Assembly: GCA_958496175.1 (NCBI GenBank)
Contig: OY292277.1
Span: 54,633,050 to 54,697,049, forward strand
Source of the DNA: Sisyra terminalis
Lineage: Eukaryota > Arthropoda > Insecta > Neuroptera > Sisyridae
Direction: 5' to 3'
DNA length: 64,000 nucleotides
Shown here: piece by piece, positions 1 to 11,300 of the stretch
Position numbering within the stretch: position 1 is the stretch's first letter
Layout of the letters: each line of letters begins with the position of its first letter
Program-made: the position numbers and the translations under genes
The notes under the pieces: generated by a model
What the model saw: the letters and a program-made list of their open reading frames with translations, nothing else
What the model was told of the DNA's origin: nothing
Databases searched by the model: none

Positions 1-1849
1 TTAACCATCGTTGATTTTTCACGAAAATGGTCAAAAAAAAAAATTTTTTTTTAAGGATGCCAATCGAAAGTATAAGTCCATCTGTACATGCTGTGCAAAT
101 TTTTCCCAAAACAAAGCACGTTTAAGGGATGAAAATGCAGTTTAAGGGATGAACACTTCCCACTAAGAGGGAGAGACGAACGTGGCTTCTTCAGCGAATG
201 CATGTACCATTGTTATATAAGGGTTGATTTTCGAACCAAAGGCAGTTTCGGGTTCGTAACAATGTATAGAACGATAATATAACAATCTTTTTCGATTTCG
301 AAACAAAAATACTTTTGGCCAAAAAAAACCGTGGGTTAACCATCGTTGATTTTTCACGAAAATGGTCAAAAAAAAAAATTTTTTTTTAAGGATGCCAATC
401 GAAAGTATAAGTCCATCTGTACATGCTGTGCAAATTTTTCCCAAAACAAAGCACGTTTAAGGGATGAAAATGCAGTTTAAGGGATGAACACTTCCCACTA
501 AGAGGGAGAGACGAACGTGGCTTCTTCAGCGAATGCATGTACCATTGTTATATAAGGGTTGATTTTCGAACCAAAGGCAGTTTCGGGTTCGTAACAATGT
601 ATAGAACGATAATATAACAATCTTTTTCGATTTCGAAACAAAAATATTTTTGGCCAAAAAAAACCGTGGGTTAACCATCGTTGATTTTTCACGAAAATGG
701 TCAAATAAAAAAATTTTTTTTTAAGGATGCCAATCGAAAGTATAAGTCCATCTGTACATGCTGTGCAAATTTTTCCCAAAACAAAGCACGTTTAAGGGAT
801 GAAAATGCAGTTTAAGGGATGAACACTTCCCACTAAGAGGGAGAGACGAACGTGGCTTCTTCAGCGAATGCATGTACCGTTGTTATATAAGGGTTGATTT
901 TCGAACCAAAGGCAGTTTCGGGTTCGTAACAATGTATAGAACGATAATATAACAAACTTTTTCGATTTCGAAACAAAAATATTTTTGGCCAAAAAAAACC
1001 GTGGGTTAACCATCGTTGATTTTTCACGAAAATGGTCAAATAAAAAAATTTTTTTTTAAGGATGCCAATCGAAAGTATAAGTCCATCTGTACATGCTGTG
1101 CAAATTTTTCCCAAAACAAAGCACGTTTAAGGGATGAACAGGCAGTTTAAGGGATGAACACTTCCCACTAAGAGGGAGAGACGAACGTGGCTTCTTCAGC
1201 GAATGCATGTACCATTGTTATATAAGGGTTGATTTTCGAACCAAAGGCAGTTTCGGGTTCGTAACAATGTAAAGAACGATAATATAACAATCTTTTTCGA
1301 TTTCGAAACAAAAATATTTTTGGCCAAAAAAAACCGTGGGTTTACCATCGTTGATTTTTCACGAAAATGGTCAAATAAAAAAATTTTTTTTTAAGGATGC
1401 CAATCGAAAGTATAAGTCCATCTGTACATGCTGTGCAAATTTTTCCCAAAACAAAGCACGTTTAAGGGATGAAAATGCAGTTTAAGGGATGAACACTTCC
1501 CACTAAGAGGGAGAGACGAACGTGGCTTCTTCAGCGAATGCATGTACCATTGTTATATAAGGGTTGATTTTCGAACCAAAGGCAGTTTCGGGTTCGTAAC
1601 AATGTATAGAACGATAATATAACAATCTTTTTCGATTTCGAAACAAAAATATTTTTGGCCAAAAAAAACCGTGGGTTAACCATCGTTGATTTTTCACGAA
1701 AATGGTCAAATAAAAAAAATTTTTTTTAAGGATGCCAATCGAAAGTATAAGTCCATCTGTACATGCTGTGCAAATTTTTCCCAAAACAAAGCACGTTTAA
1801 GGGATGAAAATGCAGTTTAAGGGATGAACACTTCCCACTAAGAGGGAGA
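1..1849. repeat. 335-bp tandem satellite array (array end)
   Basis: About five and a half head-to-tail copies with an exact 335-bp period (copies begin near 150, 485, 820, 1155 and 1490; the window opens inside an earlier copy). Copies differ by only a few substitutions, such as A/T changes in the A-rich/T-rich tract and a variant AACAGG near 1137. Each unit carries a short internal duplication, TTTAAGGGATGAA, about 20 bp apart. Homology stops at 1849/1850, so this is one edge of an array that continues off the left end. The 93-codon open frame repeated in the copies is a by-product of unit conservation. Confidence 0.95.
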
Positions 1850-2523
1850 AACTAAGATTGTAGTAATTCAATATTTGAAATTTATAAGGGTAACATTGTT
1901 GGGTTTTTATAGGTAGAAATGAATTGTCTATTTTTTATAACAATCAATCATAATGTTTAATTTTTTTAGCATATATTTTATTTCCATTTATATATTCTTT
2001 TATAAATTGTACACATTGCTTCAAGCAAAATATTCAGTAAATATACATCGATTAAAGGCTTTGTTTGTAATAAATACATTATCAATAACTCTAAATATGT
2101 TATAATGCAAACAGTCTTATATGTTAATATTTGTTTTATTCATTTTAAATATGAGTATTTAAAATTTTAAAATTTCGTTGTAATATACGAATTTTTTTTC
2201 TTTTTCGTTATAAATATACTTTTTTTTTTGTTCAAATATTTTCAAATACAAAATATTTTTATATTCTAATTTAGCACAAAGAAATCTTAGTAGTTTAGTA
2301 AAAGCATTTTTTTTATACTTATTTCTTATATTTAAAAATACTGATACATAGAGAGACGTTCATTTCTGATATGAAACTTTTAAAAAACTCATATTTGAAG
2401 AAATTATATTAGAGTACCAACTCTGTGGAAATTTTACTCTCCTACATTTTCTTTGTTTCTTGTAAAATTATATTAACGTTTTTTTTTTATCTTCTTTTAA
2501 TAAAAAAGCATACAAAAGCAATT
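1850..2523. other. AT-rich spacer / probable ADGRA 3' UTR
   Basis: Very AT-rich sequence between the satellite edge and the stop codon of the minus-strand receptor gene. On the minus strand, AATAAA signals occur (for example the complement of TTTATT at 2135-2140), so at least part is likely 3' UTR. No coding frame is seen. Confidence 0.5.
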
Positions 2524-5375
2524 TTAAACTGTAGTTTCTTTTTTTATTTCCGAATCGGACTCGTCCAAATGTTCTTCATTTTCTGAACTTGTGGCAATTC
2601 CCTGTGCGTTAAAACGAAAGTCTTTGTTGATTTCAATATCATTCAGTCCAGATTCAAATGATATGCTTGGTCTTGGCGGAAATAGAACGGGACTTTGTCG
2701 CGATGCCGACAATAAATCATCGTCAACGTCGCCGATATGTGGTTGCGATTGGTGTCGATGTGGTCGGTAATTAATGTGATTAGATCGACCGATTTGCTCA
2801 TAAATTGCGTCTAAATCGCTGGTTGACGAAGAAATGGGACTTTGATGGTTGGGCGCGTGCGTGCTGAAGTCATCGTCACTGGCTATCGACTGAATTGCAC
2901 TGGGTGTTTCCGATGATGGTTGGTAATATCTGGCAAACAATGTTTCACTGTCTAGGGTCGTTGATGAGCCTTGCTTATCTAAATCATCGTTACTTAGCAG
3001 TAAATGCAAAGGATTTTCGTAGATAACCGAACGAGGCATCTTCGGATAAATCACATGACTGTGCACACTTTCAACACTCTCTGGATTGTACGATGATGGA
3101 TTTGTATTTTCCTCCTCATCCTGATCGGTAATCGATGAAATTTCTTCATTGTTTTCAGGTGTAACATTTTCCAAATCTTTGTCGCCAAGATCGTCGTCGT
3201 CAATCTCATCATCGCACGAACTATACTCCAAACTACACTGTTGCGAAACCGTTCGCATGTCGCGCACAATTTCCTTCTCCTCATCAATGTCTCGCCTCTT
3301 CGGCGAGCCATCATTGTTGTGCGTGTATCTAGCTCGCACCCGCATATTTTCCGCCAACAATCGATTCACCGATCCGGCCACATGGTTGATCAATATTTCA
3401 CTTTCCTCCTCATCGCCCGGACTATCTGACAACAAAATATTTTTGTTTTGTTGTTTCAGTTCCTTTAGCGGTGGCTCTCCTATATGAATATTTGTGTTAT
3501 TGACTTTGGTACCCGAACCGAAAAGATTGTTTGCAATTGTGGAGTTTTGTTTGGCAAGTTTTGAGTTCAATGAATTTCTCTTGTCAGATTTTTCGGACGA
3601 TATGATTGATGTGTTGTCGTCGTTGATTCCTACCACACGACGTCGCGTGGCCGTTGATGTCCCACTTAGATTATTATGTTTAATCATATTCTTTCTTTGT
3701 TTTTTAAAGAACTTTCTTGCCACTGTACTCTGATGAGGATTGTAAAACATTTCCGCGTTGTTCGCCCCATTCATTCCATGATCAGAATAAATTGGAATCG
3801 TATTATTTGTGCGATATTGTTGTCGATGAAGAACCACCAAATTTACATTGGCAATCTTTGCCTCGGCATTTGGATCATTCAGATTAACAACACTGTTCAA
3901 ATCAACAGCGGCTTTTAAAATGTTACTGTTATGGGACTTTGTATGACTTGACGTTCGACTGCTCGGACGTGAATTATTAATTTCAGTTGGAATCAATCCC
4001 GATGCTGATGCTGCCGTAGCAACTGCGGTAGTGATTACGGCCGTCGAATTTAAATTGCTCTGATGTGAATTCATATTGGCGTCGGACACTGTTCGACTAC
4101 GACACCAAATTCGCTTCACATGAGTCCAACAACTTCGTACATCACTGCGTGCAATGCCATAAAAAAATAATATAAACGATCCTAACAAAATTGAAAAAAT
4201 CGCATATAAAACGCTAAAAATATGCTCATCGTACGGAATATAGTTTTTAAACAGTCTCCGCGTGGATAGCGCTCCGGAAATCCACAGTAAAACATACAAA
4301 ATCAACGCAATGTTATACGCTTTCAGTTGGGTGTTGGGACAGTGTTCTGGATCTTCAATTTTACTCGATTCAGTCGTTCGTGAGGCAGAGTAACTACGAA
4401 AACTGTTTCGATCAATACTTAAATTTGGCAAATTTGCATCGAGCAAATCCAAGTCAACGTTTTCCGTGGCTTGTGTCCCCTCAGACAATTGTCCATGGAC
4501 GTCCGAGCAACGAATTACACATCTAATCATCAATGTACAAATGGCTATGAAAACAATTAGAATAAAAGCCGGTACGAATACGGCACTGAGTGCCGGGGCC
4601 GAGTATAAAAAACAATAGTTGTGTGAGGCATATTCTCGCATATTAACCGCCCCGCTAATTCCACATACAATTAGCGCAATACCCCAACCTACCAGGTACA
4701 GTCCGAGAATCGGTTTTTGAATCGGCTGTTGCAACTGTTGCGCGTCTGACGCAGCCGGAGGTAATTCATCTTCATCTGGCAAACGAATCGAACAAGTTGA
4801 TTTCGATAAACGTTTATACATCGTTGTAACACTAACGCACATCCAAAGCAACACACACAGCGTCAGATAGTGTAACACAATTCCAACCACTTGACATACA
4901 GCGACATCTTCCGTTTGGAATATTCCAAATGTAAATAAATACGTGAGAAAACTTAACGCTATCCATGTATTGATTAACGAATGTTTCGATCGTTTTGCCA
5001 TTTGAATGGAATTATAACACAACAAATATGTAAGAATAGTGACAAATAAACAGATAATTAAGATAAGTGTACCAACATAGATTGCAGGATGCGAAAAACG
5101 AAATTTCGCTCCGGCCATATGGAAATTACTAAATGTGTTGGTCGAAGCATATTGAATATCTTGTAGCATTCCAAAATAATTCAGTCGATTGCAGCTAAAA
5201 ATTAGATTTTCGTGAAGATAGTGTGCGAGCGTGCAGCCGTTTTTGTTCCATCCCCCAATACCGTTGTTTAAATCAAAGTCCCACCATCCAAGAATCGGAG
5301 TTTCCACGTCATGCAGTAATGGATAGCGAAACATAACCGTTACTGGGTCGGTCAAATTTTCCACTTCGAATCCAA
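2524..5375 (-). CDS. ADGRA: ADGRA exon 6: GPS-like segment, 7TM, long tail, PDZ ligand
   Basis: A 2,852-nt last exon. The acceptor TTTTTTTTGTAG (ending 5376) was hit by a foldback element 7 bp upstream of the AG. Encodes a GPS-like region (GWWDF, GGWNKNGC, SCNRLN), seven hydrophobic segments (about 4154-5100), then a Ser/Asp/Glu-rich tail to KKETTV and TAA at 2524-2526. Several plus-strand frames here (3149-3918) are antisense shadows. Confidence 0.93.
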
Positions 5376-8300
5376 CTACAAAAAAAATAAGGTAATTTTG
5401 TCATACGACGGCTTTTCTCAAAACAAATCGTAGGCACATAAAATTAGTGTTAAAATATTCAGAACACTTAAAAATGCAATATTCCGGCGGCGGAACTCTA
5501 ATTTTCTTCACAATTGTTACAAAAAAGTCTAAAAAAGAATACCATTATAGTAGACTTTAATAGATGTCAAAGTAACTGCTAAACACATTTGCTTACAAGT
5601 ACGCATGTGCAATAAAAACAAAAAGATGCAAAAATGACAAAGACAACAAATATGAATTTAATTTGACAAAGCGCCCGGGAAAAAGTAAAAGTTAACCAAA
5701 TTACAGTAAAATATCTGATACGAAGTAATGACCAACCGGTTACATAATTTTATGGTACAAATATCTTTTATTAACGTTACTGTATGGTGTTTTAAATCAA
5801 TTCGCGAATTTATTCGATATTTGGTTTGTTAATTCACCTCGAACATCTTCTAATTTCTCCTTTAGTGCTAAATTTTATGAGGGCCAATTTATTTGCGAAT
5901 TGAATTAAAACCGGAATAGCAAATGGGACGTTGTCATATAATTTTTTGTATGTAAATTACTAATAAAAATTTTATAGTTGAAAAAAATTCTATTTAGTAT
6001 TTGAAATGAGTCCATGTTTATTTTGTTCCTTTTATCTTTTTATTGTTAAATCTTAGGTAATTTAAGGTAGACCAATAATATGACGTTGCGAGACTAAACA
6101 CGAGTTTTGTTTTACGCCAGATTTAATTTTTAATTCGCCGTTTAATACATATATACACTGGAAACAATTAATTTAAATTCGTTAAGATAATATAAAAAAA
6201 GTGATACGTATGTCGAGGGGAACTTTGCGAATTTTTTTCAAAAAAGGCTTTCAGTTTTGAGCAGAACTCATATGAAATTCACCATAATAGGAAATTATGC
6301 ATGCAGAAAATTATGTGATATTATGGCATTCAGGTATTACCATGAAAAGTTTAACACGTATAACGTTTGGAGTTATCATTTCATATATTTTATTTGAAAT
6401 GGTTTAACTTATACACCGGTACAATTTGCTAAGGTCTCATTCTCTATTTTTTTTTTAATTCAATTCGCGAATAAATCGATCAAAACATCATTTTCCCAAC
6501 ATTATTAAACTTTATACTTTCCCAGACGCTTTGTCAAATTAAATTCATATTTGTTCTCTTTGTCACTTTGGCATCTCTCTTTGTTTTTTTTGCGCATGCG
6601 TACTTGTAAGCACATGCGTTTAGCAGTTACTTTGACGTCTATTACAGTCTACTATAATGGCATTCTTTTTTTAGACTTTTTTGTAACAATTGTGAAGAAA
6701 ATTAAAGTTCCGCCGCCGAAATATTGCATTTTTAAATGTTCTGAACATTTTAACTCTAATTTTATGTGCCTACGACTTTTTTTGAGAAAAACCGTCATAT
6801 GACAAAATTATCAAAAATAATTTTCAAGTTATGTTACAGACGATGAGAGAGTGAACGTCACATTTTGTATGGTAAACATTTGCCTTACACAATTTATGAA
6901 TGGCTCGTTACATCATTTAAATTGAGATAAAAAAAAAAGAATTACCTAGTGTTGCTCCAACCACTGATGACGTAACAACTTCTTTCATTTGATATGTGGG
7001 AAAAAACTTTCCATTGGCATACATTGCTACAACCAACTGCACCGAGTTAGCAAATGAAATTCCTCGGCTTTGCAACTGCAAAAACAACGACGATGGTATT
7101 TGAATCGAAGCCGCAATTGTCTCATCGTCACGCATCATATATGGCAAATTCGTCGACGTGGTACAATAAAACGGACGATTTGCAGACGTCGCACGACCAC
7201 CACCTGCACCCGATCCACCACCCGTGGCCGGCTCGACGTTTTGTTGATTTGGACTCGAACTTGACGTGTACCACGCACAAATCAGCCCCTTGAAGTTCTC
7301 CGGTTTAACATCGAAATCTTCAAAAGCCAAATGTGGTTTGGATGATTGCGGCGATGGTGTGAACTTGGCGATTGTTTCGACAGCTTTGACCAATCGCGAG
7401 CATGCCCCATCCTCGATTTGAGCGTCTTCGAGCAGTTTTTTATTCAAACGTAACAACGAGTTGATCATTTCAATTAAAAATCCACCCAGGTCTCGTTCAA
7501 CTTTAACGAAATTGATGTAGTTTTCGATTGTGCGTGCAATGAAAACTATGTCCATTTTGTCTTTTAATAAACGTCCACCTTCCATTGTGTAGTTGCGAAG
7601 ATGTCGAACGGTTTCTAATAAATTACCAATAGTTAAATTAAGATCTACTTTGGAGAATTGTTCGAGAATTTTGGTCGTTTCTGATATGTAAGGGCATGCG
7701 GACGTGTTTAGATCTTTCCATGTTCCAAATTCGGTACAGTAACGAACGGCTTGCGCCGGTCGATAGAAACCACTTAACTGTTGTCCCTGGCATTGTTGTT
7801 CAACGATATTATCAACGATAGTTCTCGGCCAAATGTATGTCCCTTTATTGTTTAAAGTGACTGAAAAATATAAATGTTTTAACTTCTTCAAATGATTACA
7901 CTAAGTAAAAATACCTGAACTGTTACAATATCTGGTAGCGTTTGAAATAACATACAGAGAAATCGCTTTCGAATGGTTCCCTTTATCGGACACCAAATGA
8001 CAGGTCCACTCTCCACTATGATTCCGTGTAACAATTCCAATATTCAAGACACTATCGACCATTCCACTGTCGTACAGAAACCGATTTTCCACTTTGATCT
8101 CTCGAAACTTTTCGTTTGGATCCTCCAAATTGTAACGCCAAAAAATGCGCGCGCTCGAATACGGTTCTTCGCCGGAGATGAATATGTCGGGTGTGACGCT
8201 CGGTGCTCGACATCGAATTTTGAAACTGTCGCCCTCGTAAATCACTTGATTTTTGTCCGGCTTTAATTCGATTTCGGTGGGGTCGCGATGTCCAACGGGC

Positions 8301-11300
8301 GACCGACAATGGATGTCGACACCGATTTTGATTTTTCGCAACATTTGTCCTTTGAATGAGGGGGGCGCAGCACACTTGGGCGAGGTGGTCAGCTTGACGG
8401 CCGTATTTTGAAGCCACTCGATTAGCCATAGTAAATCGCAATCGCACGTTAACGGATTCCCAGAAATGTCTCTAAAATTGATTTTAAATTTGTGCTATTA
8501 GTAAAGATTAGGTTCTACTAAAGTTTAATCGCTTATAAAAACGTCATTTTTCCACTTAGAGATTGAAAATATTATAAAAAAGGTGTTTTTGTAAAAACTG
8601 TATCAATATTTTTTTAATTGTTTTTTACCGTCGCTTAATAGGATTAATTAACTCCGTTATCGAGAAATATTGAAAATTTGCACTATCTACTAGTTTTGGA
8701 GTGGTAACTTAGACCACTCGGCTACCAGTAGGCCTTACAAACAATATTTGATAAGTGGCTTTTGAAGAGAGAATACAGTCAAACGTTAAAAGAAAAAAAC
8801 ATTTAAAGGCAATCAATTTTAAGGATCTGTCTTGGTTGTGATGAACTGTGGATCAGTCATAAGCCGTCTAATATCTGGTGTAACGAAAACACATTCCGTC
8901 AACTTTGCCTCTGAAAGGCCTGGAAACTTTAATATAAAGTATTTGACATGGGGGTCAAGCTCTTATGGCAAACTTGGTTCCCAAAAATTAATAGTTGGGG
9001 CGTCAAATGCAGATGGCGCGGTAAGCAATATTTCAAGTTTTAAGGGACTTTTAGCTAGGGTAAAGTGTAAAGTTGGTAGAAGTGTTGAAGTTGGTAGTTA
9101 AGAAATTACGGGGGTGGAAGTTTTTTGGCTAACTTTAAAATAAAACTGACGCCGCTAACTAGCAAGTGCCAAATTTGATTATTTAGAATTGCGGTCTTCT
9201 TTTCAATATCCATCATGAATAACGTATTTCACATTTAATGGCAGTGTTGTGTGCATTTTGTCAAAAGATCAACATCAACTACATTTTTCTACTGCCCAAA
9301 TTCATTACGAAGGTATGTATTTATTTACTAGTTAATACCTATTTTTTATGGGGCAAAAATATGATTTAAATTCAAACTTTGAATCTATTTTTTAAAGTAA
9401 AATAAATTTGTTTCAGCAAGGATTCGACGATTTTTCTAGCCAGTCACAATTCATAACGATAGAAAAGGACAATTTCCAGGATTCAACTGTCATCTCTAAA
9501 CTAAAGCCATTAAGTAAATATACGTTAGAATGTCTGTAATTAACTTTAAATTTTACCATGTGAAATAATGTCATATTTTGTATTTCAATTTTAATAAATA
9601 AAATTTAATTTTCAATCAAATTTTCGTTAGTATATTTTAAATATTTCAGGAATAAATTAAATTTGAAAATGGCGCATAAAATTTAAAAATTCGTTAAAAG
9701 TAGTTATCGTTATTATCGGTTATGCTACACTAGCGCCCTCAGTAAATGACGCCCGGAAGATAGCCATTTGGAGGAACACAAAATTAACATTGAGCTAGCC
9801 TCCCCTGGTATTTGAAGCAATTTTTTGAAAGTGACTTTACAAATTGCTTCATCAATCCCACCTGTTAAGTGGTGGTAAAAAAACTTTATGAGGAGGCACC
9901 AAATTTTCATACAGAACATTCTTTTCGCCAACTTTAAGCTGCCTCGGAGGCCGGCACTTTTTGGTTCAGTGATTTGCTCAATCTCTGCTATCCCATATAC
10001 ACAAAAAGCAAGCGAATTTTGTGTAAACCCAGATTGTTGTCCGAGCAACATGCCCAAAATTTTAAAATTACCGCACACTTGCCAACCGTGGTCTTTATAT
10101 TTTAATTTACCATTTCCAAGTTCTTGTAGGTTTCCTTGAGGTGTACGGAATGGCCGACAGGAATGGAAGCATAGAAGTTGCCTTTATGAAGCCAGAACTG
10201 CTTTAAAGTTTATTTTTAAAGAATCAATGAAAATATGCGCCATTACGCTGGGTCGTATGAGATCTTAAATGTATGAGTTAACACGTAATGACTTTCTATA
10301 CTATCAAAGTGCGTACTTATAGATTACAACATGTTTATTAGAGTGGTCCTTATTAGGGCTGTTTTTGAATTTCTTTGCTCCCAGGAGCTCAAATGGTTCC
10401 AAATTGATCAAAAAAAAATCCCTGCAAAATTGAGCTCTTAATATTAACTTTAAGATAGTCCGCTTTCCAACTTTCCAAGTTTCTTATGGAAATAACGTGA
10501 AAAAAAATTAATTTGTTCTTTAAAATTCCATAACTCAGCGACAAATAAATTAAAAGTAACTAATCGGGTCATGTTTATTGTAAATTTAACGCTCTACAAA
10601 AAAGAGCTTTTACGATTTTTCGCTAAACCTATTGGCTTAAGAATGCGGTTCTAATGGTCAATGAAAATACAATGCATTTTTTAACTGAGCAACGGAAAGA
10701 TGGTAGAGTTGGTTACATAGCTAATATTGAATCTTATGACAATGTACAAATACAAAAAATTAAGGATGTGAAAAATCACAAGAATAATATTTTATTTGCA
10801 TCTTTTTGATCATAAATACAAATTTTGCATGAGAAATTTGACATATTTCGTAAAAATAAGTATTTACTTAATCATTATAGTTGACAATATTAATAATTAT
10901 ACAATAACAAAACTTTGAGCTCGAATAACAATAGATTTAGCGAAAAATCATAAGATCTCTTTTTTGTAGAGCGTTAAATTTACAATAAACATATCGAGAT
11001 TAGTAACTTTCGATTTATTTGACGCTGAGAAAATTAAATTTGTCCCACGTTATTTCCATAAGAAACTCAAGTTAGAAAGTAGGCTATCTTAAAGTTAATA
11101 TTAAGAGCTCAAATTTTCAGGGATTTTTCTTTTATCAATTTGGAAGCATTTGAGCCTCTGGGAGCAAAGAAATTCAAAAAGACCCCTATTAGGGACCACC
11201 CTAATGTTTATGTTTGTTAATTTACCTCATTTAGGGAATTATTTATTTAAAAAACACTGATAGCTAGTTATAGCCTTTATACACTTAAAAACAGTAATCA

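Noticed and set aside
163..1784. Repeated 93-codon minus-strand ORF in each satellite unit
   Set aside because: It recurs only because the 335-bp unit recurs; no start context, domain or codon signal, and one unit breaks it without other change.
1..1849. CRISPR-like array
   Set aside because: Units are continuous near-identical 335-bp repeats without spacers, in eukaryotic DNA.
3051..3918. Antisense ORFs over the ADGRA tail
   Set aside because: They overlap the real exon, which has family-specific domains and matched splice phases.
8052..8447. 131-codon minus frame across ADGRA exon 4
   Set aside because: Alternate frame of the LRR-cap/Ig exon; the other frame gives recognisable domains.
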